From Euborellia annulipes (taxonomy: Eukaryota > Arthropoda > Insecta > Dermaptera > Anisolabididae): a stretch of 64,000 nt of DNA. The notes under the pieces were generated by a model. It saw nothing but the letters and a program-made list of their open reading frames with translations, was not told where the DNA came from and did no database searches. Positions 22,101 to 32,919 of this stretch are shown here, piece by piece; positions within the stretch are counted from its first letter, which is position 1, and each line of letters opens with the position of its first letter. The stretch covers positions 1 to 64,000 of the forward strand of contig JAKCPI010002447.1 of assembly GCA_023213315.1 (NCBI GenBank), given 5' to 3'. Made by a program: the position numbers and the translations under genes.

Positions 22101-25100
22101 AGGAGAAAAAATTTTTGCCTCCCTAAAAAAAAAGTTAAAATGATTTTCACGGAGGGGGAAAAAATTTCAAAAAAAAAAAAAAATATATAAATTTTTTTAT
22201 AGGAAATACAAGTTTCGGTTTCGGTTGAAAATCTTGTTTCGGTCGGACCCTAATTTCAATAGAGACGATTGATTTTGTTTTTATCTAGGCAAGAGAGAGG
22301 CCTTTGCAGTTATCTTAACAAGGCCCATTTATATAATGAACTTTAGCACCTTAAATTAACTTTAAATTTTTATTTTTTATAATTCAGTCTCTGTTAAGTG
22401 GCTTTTTTTTGTAGTGCAGAAAACCCTCTTCAGTTTTATTCTTATAGTAAAATATACGACATCTCATCATTTTATTGAAAAAAGAAGTATATATATTTGT
22501 TATTTTTATTTAACTTCTTTTAACAATAAAATGATGAAATGTTATATATTTTACAAGATGTTAAAGGTTAGGGCTGCTTCCATCAGATGTAGGCATTTTA
22601 CTTTCAATTGGATAATTCAGCTTTCGATTAGCCTACATGTTGAATTTTTAGCTCAGGTCTCTGTTAAATTAGCTGTAACCAAAAGTTGAGTTAAACAAAC
22701 AAGTGATTATTAGGGGAATTTTTAATTTTTGTATTAAATATTTATTAAAAATATAAATGGTGTATTTCAACGTTTCGACTGCTTATTCTGCAGCCGTTAT
22801 CAAGTACTGTGCACTTGCTTCGACTCAAGTGAACCATCTGTCATGTCCGTTACATGCCTTTTTATATACAGCGACGTCAGCGCCATCTGTCGGCATTTCT
22901 GTGAAGTTAGATTCAAATTTTCCCGCTATTTTCACTCATTTCCATAAAGTTAGTCACAATTATCAAAACAAGTGTTTACATAAAAAGCATGATGTAAAGA
23001 ATGTATATATTTTGAAAAAACATACAAAGTGAAAACAAACATGTGAAACAAATAATATGATATAACATTGAAAGAGTTATTTTTCCTGACTAGTAAAGTG
23101 AACACGTTAAGTAGACAAAGAATTTTTGTTAGAAAAATTAAAAATCACAAGTTCGCACTCACATAACCTAAGTTAAGAGCGGTATACATGTACACCCTCC
23201 ACTACGGTCGGATACGTGAAACATCGATAGGGTTAAATTTGAATAAAATGGGTGTTTTTTACATAATATAAATAGATATTTTTCTGTTCAAAGGGGGTCC
23301 AGACCCCTCAGGCCCCCCCCCCCCTGGGACCTCTAGTGGCTGGGTGGTTCAAGATAATTCTTGGTTTTTTACACCATTTCAGTGTGGTAAAAAACTGAAT
23401 ATTCGCCCATACACAGTGACTATAGATCAACTAACTACCCATAGGTGAAGCTACCAGTCCTGAGTCCTTTAACTTGACTTTAAATTTTTTAAATAATAAT
23501 CTGTTTCTTTTTTTTTTTGCTAACAACAATTCATTAAACTTCATTTTCAATTTGTTTGGTTATCAAATATTTATTTAGTAGTGAAACATCATACAGGGGG
23601 CGGATTAATGCAATTTTGTCGGGGGGGGGGGGTTTATTTTTATTTTTTTTATTTATGGACTTTGTCGGCTATGGCCATGGCTATGGCTATGTCTATGGCC
23701 ATTTAGACCCCTTTCCTATTTATTTAAATTGATTGGTAACAAATTCAATTGAAATTAAAGAGCGGAAATCATAATTTCTTTAGATTACTAGTTTTATAAC
23801 CTTTTGAATTTCTTCTCGGGGGGAGGGCGATTGCTCCCACCGCCCCCCCCTCCCCCTTTAATCCGCCCCTGACATCATACAGCATACCAAAATCTTACTT
23901 ATACACCTTTTAGCGTATATCCATCAAAATCCCGACATCAAAATTTTTGTTATTAACATATATAGAGATAAGAGAAAGTAAAAAGGACATTCCTCTTCTT
24001 TTGTGAAAAAATTATTTCCTTTTATTCAAGAAATATTTGAATTTTATGCTGCGTATATCTATAAATCTATTTTAGTTTACATTTTGAGAATACAAATATC
24101 AATGGCTGTTTGTCTATGATTGCAATCAGGAGGCTACATTTCTATTCTATTTGCTTTTAGTAAGTGCCAACTTCCTTCAATTTAAAAAAAATGAAGCTTT
24201 AGTCCGACTTTGGTTAAAGTTACTAATGCCCAGTTGCACCGCACGAGTTAAGCCTTGTTTACCTCTAAGTAACACTTAACTCTCCAAATTTCGTTGTAGC
24301 GCTTGCAAAGTCAAGCTTAGCACTGCATCGGCACGGCCTAGTGGAAATTGACCTTTAAAAAGTCCTTCTTTGCTAATACATAGTTAAAATATTGCGGTAC
24401 AAACAAACAAGCCATTTAATTTAAGTAACACTTAGTAAAGTAAGGCTTAATTATCAATCGGTGCCAATTGGGCATAAGCGGATTGATTATGGAAACAGTT
24501 CAATTTAAATTTAATTTAAAGTCTTCAAGTAGCTTTAACTTAAGGTGTTATTTCTGTTTGCCATAGTCAGAGACATGGTGACCAGTGGGCAAGTCTAAAG
24601 AGAAAGTAATAATAGTCTAAGATCCCAGGGCCTCCCAGGCCTAACTTATTTTCTCACAAATAAAATGTATGGGATAAATAGTGTTAGCACGTACTTTGAA
24701 TGTAAACATACCGTACATACATACGTACTAACACTACTTTATCCCACACATTTTATTTGTGAGAAAATAAGTTAGGTCTGGGGGCTCTGGGAACTTGTCT
24801 TCTATAATGCCTGTCCTCTGACTACAAAATCATAAAACATTAACAATACATACAAACCTCATAAAATATATAAAAATTTAAAATAACTTGTATCAAATTA
24901 TGGACGAGTAGTGTCTTGGAGAGTGAAACTGGTTTCCTATTTTGCATCATTTTGGGTCCAGCATACACGACATAGAAGAGATAAAAAATAAGAATGGTTC
25001 CTCCATGAGTTGGATGCCTCACTAAAAACCAATCATTCGTTCGAGGATCTAAAAAAAAAAAAATAAATTATTCACATAAAATAACTGGATTGGGTGAGAG

Positions 25101-26131
25101 CGACAACATCATGAATGCGTAGCCTTCTTTTACAGAAAGAATGCATCCATTATTCATGGCAACATCTAAAAAGAGTACAAAGTTCAATTTTGCCTATTAA
25201 TTAATTCTAGGCAAATGTTATGCTTATTAATCTTCGGATTAAGCTATAAAATTAACTTTACAATTATTTCAATACAATGATATTTAATTCATATCAACAT
25301 TAAGAATAATAACATTAAAAGTCAAAGAATATAAACACCAGCTTCCTCTAGAACTTTGGATTTCCTCAAATTTCATGAGTTGGAATACGCGTAAATGATT
25401 TATCAATGGAATCTATTTACTCACTTCCTCGTCGCCAGTTGTTTATGTTACGTGCATGAGATAACAGTAGGTAATAAATTATAACCACAAATATTTGGAT
25501 ATTTTAAATTTAAACTGGTAACCGTTGGTGGCTCTAGTTGAACATGAATTAATTAGATTCGATTTACGAAACTTAAGTTTTTCAATATACCGGTATTACT
25601 AGCCTTCAGCGGGCTTCACGCCTACAAATTTTAACTTAATAAAATTATCATTGAATTCAATATTTGTTAAAATTACACTATGCGTCAAAAAAACGTAACA
25701 TTTGGTTTCTTCTTCAAAAGGCCTGTTCTAATCTACCTTAAAGCCCGGTGTTGACTACGCGCTCCAAGAGGACGAACATTGGCGCGCGTTCCGCCAGCGC
25801 GAAATGGATACCATTTTGGAACGCGCGCCAATATGTCGTTGGATCGTTCGAACGTTGTGTGGGCCGTTCCATCTGGTGTCGGTTTTTAACCGCGCATCAA
25901 AGGATCAAAGGTGGCGGCGCGCGCCCCAGTTGATGTTGCTTTCCGACCGATGGATAACCAAAGTTGCCGTAAATTAAAACAACTATATGATACAAAAGAA
26001 CTGCCGTGGAATAGGAAAAGTTCTTCGTAGCACAATAAATCACTCAGAGAAGATGCTTGGAGATAGCTCAGGGGCCCACATCTTGTGGGTACGTGGATGG
26101 CGACCACGAGCTGCCCTAGCCGGGACTGCAG

Positions 26132-26167
<36 letters not shown>

Positions 26168-28823
26168 GAATGGGAGCATAAGGTCCGAAGACCTATAATG
26201 ACCAATAGTCACATGCAGCCAGGAAGAAAATAAAAACAAAAGGAGAAGCATAAAGGGGAAACTCAACTGCGGGAACTGAGAAGATGCCTGTTGAGGTTAG
26301 ACTTGAAAGTCTAAAGATTGTAGGTTTTGGGGAAGATAGACGCAGGGAGCTTGTTCCAATCACGGGAGGTCATGGGGACAAAGGAAGAATGAAATTGATT
26401 TGTTCTGTTAGTCGTGATCTGAACAGCATAGGGATGCTGGGAAGATGCCTCTCTTGTGTTCCGTGAATATGTTGCATTGGGTGGGATAATTGATTTTAAT
26501 TCGGCAGAGCATTGACCATGGTAATACCTGTAGAAGAGAGATAGTGCAGATACTCTTCTTCTATGATCTTAGTGACTGTAGGGATGCGGTAAGGGTAAGG
26601 GTTCTTCCGTTCTTTGCATGTCAGTCTCTTTCCTTCTATATTTTCAACAGGCGTTAGGTCGTGCGACGGGCCGGTCTGTTATTTCCTTCCCGGTCTCAAA
26701 AACTCATGATCCGCCGATCCCGCACCGCGGGATAAAGGCGAAGAAAGAAGAAGAATATGCTTGGAGAGAAATAAGTTGTGAAATGGGAATTCCTGTACCA
26801 GAATAGAAGAAAAAATGACTGCTCTTGTCATATACATATATACTCTTTCGCTTTGTTCGTTTCTCTTTTTTCTTGTATATACCGGTGGGCCAATAGTGCC
26901 TGGACGGAAGATTATCAAAGGACAATTTTAAAGTTTGCTAATGGTATATATTGTGGGGCCTTTAGTGCTACAAATTTAAAATATTTTTGTTCCAATTGCA
27001 CTTTTTATACAGGGTGATCCATATCAAAGTTATATTTTTTAAATGGAACGCCCTGTATATTATTGCATATTTGGATTCTATGGCCAATTTTAGTATGACT
27101 TTATGTCATGCAATGTATTCCAAACCAAACCGTTTAGCCGCAAATCGGGTTTTTGTAAAATCAGTTCTGAAAAAATGATATGAGTGAAGCTTTGCGATTG
27201 TGACAAATACATGTGTATATTTTATAATATAAAAAAAATGATTACAAATTATTTTCTTTTATAAAATTTAACAAGTTGCATTGTAAAAAATAATCTTTTA
27301 TATAATCAGAATTAAATTAATCTTAATTACTCGCATATTAAGTACAATGACTGCTAAGACTGCTATTTATAAAATGAATACCTAACATCATCAAACATAG
27401 CAAAAATCCTAAACTAAATTAAAAATGATGTATGCTATAAATTTTTAACGTGCAATTTGATATCTTGATTTATGTTATGTATTCCTTTTACAAATAGCCT
27501 ATATGAAAAGTCAGTATTGTCCTTTGTAAACCACGCAGGCAAGGGCGGATCCAGAGGTGTTTCTCGGGGAGGGGGAGAGGGTAATCTGGAGTGACTGGTC
27601 GCACAGCACTCATTTTTTTCTTAATTTCAGTCATTTAAAGGCGCATTCTGTACTTGTTTGCCAGAATATAAATACAAATCAAATTTTTAAGTATTAATTT
27701 TTAAAATTTTACGTGAAAAATAATTTTTTTTGCAAAAAAAAGGTATTTTTTTCAAATCTCGGGGGGGGGGGGTAATTACCCCCTTTACCCCCCCCCCCCC
27801 CTTGTATCCGCCCTTGCACGCAGGCCAACAACAAAAAAAAAAAAACTTTTGTTTTGCCCCATTGAAATTAAGAGCTGATTCTGGGTATATGGGTAGCCCT
27901 GATTCCAAAAATGCCATCATCTTTGTTCCACCAGCCCTAGATTTAGAGATATAGAGAAAATTTTTAATTTCCAGTTCAATCGGTGCAAAACACGGCTACA
28001 AGTTTGTTACAATCGAATCTTCCAGGTTTTTTTTAACTTTCGACAGCCCTAATAAAATTTTTACCATCCCTGAATGCCAAAAACATATTTATGATATTCT
28101 ATAGTTTATTATTAACTTTCCAAAAACTATAAGTTGGCTTAGAAATTAGAGAGCGTCATTTGTGCTCTGTGAAACAGCTTTCTAGTTGTACGACTAGCCG
28201 CCGTGGGCGGGCTTTGCGACTAGTTTAAAATAAAATTACGTATAAAAAAGCAGTGATTTTTCTCAAAAATTGGAAAATTGCTCTAGTTTCTACAAAAGCA
28301 AACTTTGATGAAAATTTCATATGCAGAAGCCAGACCCTAAAATCGTGTTGACCGGTGTAATTAAAAGATTAGCATGAATGAATGATTTTTAGAATGCAAG
28401 TAATTTGTAATCATTTTATTATATTATAATGTAATAGGTATACGTATATATTTGTCACTAAATCGCACAGCTTCACTCATGTTATATTTCAGACCTGATG
28501 ATGGTCATTGCGCGACCAAAACTAGATTTAGGTGGCATACAGTCGTCAGTAACAAAATCCTGAAAATAAAAAATTATTTTTAATTTTTACATTTGATTGA
28601 ATTTGTGAAAATTTCAAAACATTGGCTACCAAATAATTGAAATAAATAGGGACTAAATGCCAAAAAGACCTTAAATTAAATTAAAATAATGCTACATCTT
28701 AGATTAGATTAGAGTAAGTTAGTATTTAATAATAAATTAATTTTTGAACCTACCTGCAAGTTCCTCGAATAAATAATCATAATAATATTCAATACTACTT
28801 TTATTCATGTTTCCTTCAGGCAT
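18902..28823 (-). CDS. Very-long-chain fatty acid elongase (ELOVL family), copy 1; six coding exons, 281 aa
   Basis: Predicted 3-ketoacyl-CoA synthase of the ELO family, the ER membrane enzyme that condenses malonyl-CoA with a long-chain acyl-CoA in the first, rate-limiting step of elongation. Coding exons, in transcript order: 28823-28754, 25048-24858, 21855-21775, 20862-20806, 20741-20502, 19108-18902, all with GT donors and AG acceptors and compatible phases. Conserved boxes in order: GPKMMQNRKP near residue 53-62, KYLELLDT at the exon 4 end, the HVYHH (HxxHH) active-site box at His149/152/153, NSFVHVVMYAYY, then TKIQITQF across the last junction. Several hydrophobic segments fit the polytopic ELO fold. 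The C-terminus ends KTKSS, a K-x-K-x-x ER-retrieval-like signal. The length is typical of the family. The start is the first ATG after an in-frame stop; a second Met lies five codons on. Family membership is near certain; substrate chain length cannot be read from sequence. Confidence 0.95.
19230..19611. mobile_element. Probable hAT-like MITE (CATGGGCGTA terminus)
   Basis: CATGGGCGTAGTT at the left and TTAGTTACGCCCATG at the right, with G/C-run flanks as in the other hAT MITEs. No clean target duplication. Confidence 0.5.
20096..20445. mobile_element. hAT-like MITE (CAGCGGCGTAAC terminus)
   Basis: Left end CAGCGGCGTAACTAG, right end ATACGTTACTG, flanked by CCCGGGCC and CCAGGGCC (one mismatch in 8). 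Confidence 0.6.
20502..20741 (-). CDS. ELOVL copy 1, coding exon 5 (HxxHH catalytic box)
   Basis: 240 nt, 80 codons. Starts IFFVLRKKQNQITFLHVYHH, with the histidine box, and continues through CVKYYPGG, NSFVHVVMYAYYLLSG and YLWWKKYITKIQI before a GTAAGT donor. It is very similar to exon 5 of copy 2. Confidence 0.96.
20806..20862 (-). CDS. ELOVL copy 1, coding exon 4
   Basis: 57 nt encoding MANAVYVYYICKYLELLDT; carries the K-x-x-E-x-x-D-T box. CAG acceptor and GTGAGT donor. This exon is too short to appear as an open reading frame and was found from the exon layout. Confidence 0.93.
20940..21558. mobile_element. Element 'P', second copy (right end and interior)
   Basis: Interior GTCAAAATTCACTATG..GATTAAATATAAATAG block without SINE insertion, and the right end CTTATCGCTTATCGCAGCTC with AACATAATCGCAACCTTA. 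The left end is missing. Confidence 0.55.
21775..21855 (-). CDS. ELOVL copy 1, coding exon 3
   Basis: 81 nt, phase 0 at both ends. Encodes SLVDGWATTYSWKCEPVDY followed by RNTPSALR, the luminal segment with the family's C-x-P-V-D-Y motif. The donor is GTAAGT. Confidence 0.93.
21939..22252. mobile_element. hAT MITE with TTTCGG repeats, 314 bp
   Basis: Termini TAGGAACCGACCGAA and TTTCGGTCGGACCCTA, flanked by ATTTCAAT (21931-21938, 22253-22260). The interior has many TTTCGGCC/GGTTTCGG units in both orientations. It sits in the intron between exons 2 and 3 of ELOVL copy 1, 84 bases upstream of exon 3. Confidence 0.88.
22709..22850 (-). mobile_element. Penelope-like/retroelement end with degenerate hammerhead-like motif
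   Basis: The minus strand reads ..GGCTGC-loop-GCAGTC-GAAACGTTG, a stem II plus GAAAC without a conforming CTGANGA half. The flank AAGTGCACAGTACTTGA and the outer ATTATTAGGGGAATTTTTA are shared with 60911-61126, and the inner part with 30655-30705. Confidence 0.5.
23594..23871. mobile_element. hAT MITE, 278 bp
   Basis: Termini CAGGGGGCGGATTAA and TTAATCCGCCCCTG, flanked by ACATCATA (23586-23593, 23872-23879). It carries a GGCTATGGCCATGGCTATGG stretch and a SINE B tail-like segment inside. Confidence 0.88.
24227..24474. mobile_element. PIF/Harbinger-like MITE, 248 bp
   Basis: Termini TGCCCAGTTGCACCG and CGGTGCCAATTGGGCA, flanked by TAA (24224-24226, 24475-24477). The 3-bp TWA-type duplication and terminus fit Harbinger MITEs widespread in arthropods. 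Confidence 0.65.
24624..24791. repeat. Inverted repeat, ~68-nt arms
   Basis: CCTAACTTATTTTCTCACAA .. complement, 30-nt centre rich in GTAC/ATGT. Confidence 0.85.
24858..25048 (-). CDS. ELOVL copy 1, coding exon 2
   Basis: 191 nt; completes the split Asp codon and continues PRTNDWFLVRHPTHGG, then the first hydrophobic segment and the ELO-type GPKMMQNRKP stretch, ending YIFYE before a GTTTGT donor. The size and both phases are identical to exon 2 of copy 2 at 42583-42773. Confidence 0.93.
25738..25935. repeat. GC-rich foldback (GGCGCGC)
   Basis: CGAACATTGGCGCGCGTTCC and GGAACGCGCGCCAATATGTCG pair around a 25-nt spacer. Starts GCCCGGTGTTGACTACGCG, a MITE-like terminus; the other end is not matched. 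Confidence 0.4.
26135..26600 (-). pseudogene. LINE 3' end: reverse-transcriptase ORF C-terminus plus 3' UTR and poly(A)
   Basis: The minus strand encodes a long open stretch with SAELKSIIPPNATYSR, NQFHSSFVPMTSRDWNKLP and, after one stop, FKSNLNRHLL and a terminal stop. This S-F-x-P-x-T-x-x-D-W-N-x-L-P ... F-K-S-x-L-N-x-H-L pattern is the C-terminal end of many arthropod non-LTR retrotransposon polyproteins. The 3' UTR ends GGACCTTATGCTCCCATTCC followed by a long A run (T run 26135-26166 on plus). The same 3' UTR end recurs at 17449-17500. Confidence 0.8.
26884..27178 (+). mobile_element. Element 'G' fragment
   Basis: GTGGGCCAATAGTGCCTGGA, TACAGGGTGATCCATATC and GGAACGCCCTGTATATTATT align with 1189-1470; the right arm is absent. 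Confidence 0.6.
27540..27816 (-). mobile_element. hAT MITE family B, copy 3
   Basis: Same termini, flanked by CACGCAGG (27532-27539, 27817-27824). Runs of G and C of 12-14 bases near both ends. Confidence 0.9.
28490..28570 (+). repeat. Hammerhead-like relic 1
   Basis: CTGATGA followed by TGGTC-loop-GACCA and AAAAC instead of GAAAC. The downstream CAGT..GTAACAAAATCCTGAA resembles the repeat end at 29769-29855. Probably a decayed retroelement end. Confidence 0.4.
28754..28823 (-). CDS. ELOVL copy 1, coding exon 1
   Basis: Encodes MPEGNMNKSSIEYYYDYLFE and the residues ELA, then one base of a split Asp codon before a GTAGGT donor. A pyrimidine-rich tract ending TTAAG lies about 17 bases upstream of the ATG, so the exon probably has a short 5' untranslated part and the true transcription start lies further away. 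The same N-terminal pattern (Met-Asn-Lys-Ser, then YYD-LF-ELA) recurs in the first exon at 3376-3424. Confidence 0.85.
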
Positions 28824-29454
28824 TTCATTTAAACCTTAAAAAAAAGACACGCAATCAAAAGTGATAAGAACTGCAATGGTATATATAATACAATTTCAAT
28901 AGAATATCTATCTGCATATGCGTACGGGATATTTGTACTGAGTGAGCTCATAAATCATAAAGGGGGAAAAGCTTTTGGCCAATCATGATGATGAGAAAAT
29001 TCAAGAATGGCATAACACTTGGACAGGTCAAAGAGGAGGGAGGAACTAGTTTGGCCAACATTCAAAGAGATTCTTGCCTGATAGTGCATTCATTTTAACT
29101 AACTATTAAGTAACGCTTGTTAATTAATTTCAATAAATTTGCAAATTAAATAATAGAATTATTTCAAAAAATAATAGGCGAATTTATTCACGGCCTTAAC
29201 TTACATAAGATGACCTCGTTTATCGCTTTTTCACTTAGTGTTTGAAAGGCTTCCTCGCTTTACTCGACACGATCGATATTCAGACACTACTAAATAAATT
29301 GAAATTTTTATTTTTTTATTTTTTTCAGTTGACAAAAATATTAACGAGTTAATTAACTTATCAATAGAATTGCTTAAAGTTGAATTTTATAAATGTTTAT
29401 TTTATTTTATTTTTTATTTATTTCTTTTTGATAACGATAAAGAAAATGCAAATG

Positions 29455-29715
29455 AAAAAATCTGGTGTGACTGGCGCACAGCACACAACTTTCTCTTACC
29501 TTCGGTAATCGAAAGTTGTGTTCTGTGCTTGTCACACCAGATTTTTCGTGTCGACATATATTTAGTTCCCGACAGTACGAAACATGAATTCAGATGTCAA
29601 ATTTATAAGTATGGGAAAATATTTATATTTTGTTACCATGGCAACCATTTCTCCTATCTTCCCTATGAATTACAAGAGTAAAGTAGTCTTGAGAAGATTT
29701 CAATTGCAAAACTAT
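29455..29715 (-). mobile_element. Family A element, truncated
   Basis: Well preserved hairpin 29457-29544, then TGTCGACATATATTTAG and GTTACCATGGCAACC; ends in the GAAGATTTCAAT block. Confidence 0.75.
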
Positions 29716-29764
29716 ATGTAAAATTGGCCCGATGTTAGATGAAGTTTAAAATAGTAATTTGTAT

Positions 29765-29855
29765 GTTTCAGGCCTGATGATGGCCCTTTTCGGACTGAAA
29801 CTGTGAGAATGCGCACACAACAGTTGTCTGGCAATAAAATTCCTGTATAATAAAG
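29765..29855 (+). repeat. Hammerhead-like relic 2
   Basis: TTTCAGGCCTGATGATGG..CGGACTGAAAC: a CTGATGA core and GAAAC joined by a weakened stem II. No GTC cleavage triplet follows, so it is unlikely to be active. Confidence 0.4.
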
Positions 29856-30104
29856 TACAATACTTTGTTTTAATTATCGTGAACTTCATTATACGAATTT
29901 AAAAGAAGCAAACCTCCAAATATAAAATTTGATATTTTCTCTTTCCTCCTTTTTAACAACGTGTAGAACAAAATATATATTTTGTATTTTGTTTTTTTAT
30001 TATTTTTTACTTTTTGATTTTTCTGCTTGGGGGCCCTCAGTTATTGTCCAAAGCATTTTTTCAATTTTTAAAACCGATAAGGGTGTAAGGTGATTCCTTT
30101 AGAT

Positions 30105-30612
30105 CAGCGTTTTCCAAAATGGGAGCCGCGAACTAGTCTAAGGGGAGGCGCGAATATTGGCCACAGCCTCCAATTTTCCAAATAATTTTTTATAAATAAA
30201 ATAAATATTTTTATATAAATTTATGTTTTTTAGCATTAAAAAATGTTTGTTTTTGTTTTAAGGTGCAATTCCTTTGCAACGACTGAAACTGCTAGAGACG
30301 CTCGGCTGCAGAAGTGCGGTCAAAGCAGTTGAATTCCTATAAAGGTGCGATCGCACCGGGACCCGACTTGCGTTTATTGACTAGGGTCTGAATTGAGCGG
30401 GGGGGGGGGGGGGGTCACACACCGAAATCTCCCTGAAGTCACGACATCTTCCAACTGTGTTTGTTATTTGATATATGAATATGTTGACAATATTTTCCAT
30501 TTGAATGATATTTTATTCTTTCCAGCAATTTCAGCATCTCTAGCCGTTTCAGTCGTTGCAAAGGAGTTGCACCTCTAGGGAGGCGTTGTAACATAAAGTT
30601 TGGAAACCACTG
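30105..30612. mobile_element. hAT-like element (CAGTGGTTTCCAAAC terminus)
   Basis: Left CAGCGTTTTCCAAAATGGGA, right AAGTTTGGAAACCACTG. Flanks CTTTAGAT and CTTTGGAG agree at 6 of 8. An inner inverted repeat (GTTGCAAAGGA.. / TCCTTTGCAAC) spans 30262-30573. Contains a G run near 30400. Confidence 0.6.
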
Positions 30613-31511
30613 CTTTGGAGGTTTAAATGTTGGCATATAATTGTTATTAGTTCACTTGAGTCCAAGCAAGTGCACAGTACTTGAAAACGACTGCAGAATG
30701 GTTGTATATGACTTGGAAAATAATTTGACTTGGTGTACCTGGGATCCCAGGTCCGCTTTCCACTAAATGCTCTTAGATATCGAAAATAAAAAAATTTGTC
30801 TTGCAAATGCTATCTACTGAGTATATAAGTAGAGTGTATAATTTTATAAAAGAGAATTAAAAATAAAAGAAAATATAAGTAATAATATGAAAAAGGAGAA
30901 AAAGTCGATAAAACCACCCTGACGGGAAAAAAGACTCGTTTTTACCAAAAGTCGGTAAATATCGATACTGGTTCTGGAAATTAATTACCCTGAGTCGCAG
31001 GGCTTGGGGCGTTCATAACCCCCAGCTATTAATAGAAAAACTTTAAAGACAATTTCATTTTATTTATTTAATAAAACTAAAATGACAAATAGTTGATAAA
31101 TGGTTTGTAAAGAAAAGTCTTTTAAATAGACGTCATAAGAACAGATAAAAAGAATAATTATATTAGATACTATTGTAATTACTAGTTGGGCAAAAATGTT
31201 TGAAAATCAAGGTCTAAAGTAAGATAATAAAAACTAATTTAAAAATATTTTTATGAAGTACATACAAAAATAAAAAAAAAAAATTGATCTTTTAATTAAT
31301 ATTCTGCCATTAAAATGTAAATTAAATACCTAACATATTGTCTATTATCTAATTCTCCTTCCCCTCCCTCCTTCTCTCCCCTCTTTCCTTCCCACATTAA
31401 TCGCCATCACTTATTTATTGCCCCCTTGATAACCCAAATCGCCCACTTGGGGGGGAATTGATTTAATTCATATTTTATCGAAAGGGGTTGAAATTAACCC
31501 TTGATAAAGTA

Positions 31512-31690
31512 GAAAAAAATCTGGTGTGGCTGGTCGCACAGCACATACACACCCCAAGGTTAAGGAAAAGTTGTGTTCTGTGTTTGTTACACCAGATTTT
31601 TTGTGCCAAGATATATTTAGGTTCCGACAGTATTGTACATTTGAATTCAATGGAAGATTTTTTTTTTACTTTGTTCCCATTAACAAACAT
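31512..31690 (-). mobile_element. Family A element, truncated
   Basis: Hairpin with shortened loop at 31516-31600, then the first ~90 bases of the body. It is followed by another repeat (ATTAAGGGCGACTCTTGCTT) that recurs at 36440-36600. Confidence 0.65.
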
Positions 31691-31938
31691 GTTCATGCAT
31701 TTTCATAGTAACAATAGAGGACAAGTGTGGCCAAACATTTATCCATTAAGGGCGACTCTTGCTTAAAAAATGAGGTTTAAAAAACAAAGTGAATTTCGAG
31801 TTTATTAATCGCGATTTTTTATTAGTTTTTCTTTCTGCACAAATTGACATCACCTGATCTGATTAGCCGTTCGGAATCTAGAGTGGTTTTAACTTTCAAA
31901 TTAGAATTTACCGCAGCGCGGTGAAATGAAATGATAGG

Positions 31939-32614
31939 AAAAAATCTGGTGTGACTGGCGCACAGCACACAACTTTCTCTTACCTTCGGTAATCGAAAGT
32001 TGTGCACTGTGCTTGTCACACCAGATTTTTTGTGTCGACATGTATTTAGTTCCCGGCAGTAGGGAATATTTGAATTCAGATGTAAAATTTATAAGTATGG
32101 GAAAATATTTATATTTTGTTACCATGGCAACCATTTCTCCTATCTTCCCTATGAAGCACAAGAGTAAAGTGTGCTTCAAACAATTTTGTGGGCAAAACGA
32201 GAATATACATTTGAAAGAGCATCTAAAAAATAATTGATTTTTGAATTTTAATCAAAATCGTTAGAGCGAATTTTGAGAAAATCGAAAAAAACTGAAAAAG
32301 TACATCAGTAAAGTACTAGTAGTCTTTGGCCGATTTTGATTAAAAGCTTATTTTTCCGGTCTCGGGGGTGTTTAACTTAAATATAAAATTTCAACCTCCT
32401 AGCTCAATTCCTTCATGCTTAAAATTGAACACCCACCCACCCACCCACCCACCCACCCACACACAGACAGACCATGTCGCGAAAACCACTTTTTTGGATT
32501 CAGGGGACCTCAAAACGTGAAGATCCATCAAAATCTCGACATCGAATTTTTGACATGAATCCAATACTTTCTCTCTATATATATATTACATATATACATA
32601 GGTAAGAGAAAGTA
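31939..32614 (-). mobile_element. Family A element, full-length copy
   Basis: About 670 bp from the hairpin (31942-32030) to the opposite terminus TACTTTCTCTC..GGTAAGAGAAAGTA. Internal landmarks: GTTACCATGGCAACC, GTACATCAGTAAAGTACTAG, a CCCA tandem tract (32432-32460) where other copies have CTGT, and CCATCAAAATCTCGACATCG. No coding capacity. Confidence 0.85.
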
Positions 32615-32919
32615 AAAATAAATGGTGAAATCTTTAGCTGAAGAAATATTCTTTCTAACCATATATTAAACATATATCTCTTAAGTGCATGTCTCCCTAC
32701 CCGACCAGTATATACATGCACGTTTTCACGTCAAAATAATTGATAAATGGTTGAAATTTCAATAAAAAAAAATCATTTTCTTGAAATTTTTTTTTCTGAG
32801 GGGGCTGTCATGTCTTTTAAGCTCAAAATCTAAAAATTATAATTCGAAAAATCATTTTCTAGATCTTCTAAACAGTTTATTAAGTCTGGGTGTTCTAGCT
32901 GTGGAAACTTAACTTATAA

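Noticed and set aside
22769..22810. Active hammerhead ribozyme
   Set aside because: Stem II and GAAAC are present but the CTGANGA half does not conform (CTTGATAA).
25886..26266. 126-codon minus-strand frame with a poly-lysine run
   Set aside because: It reads through the LINE poly(A) and 3' UTR; the lysines are the A run.
32432..32460. CCCA tandem tract as an independent satellite
   Set aside because: It replaces the CTGT/CA tract found at the same place in every family A copy.
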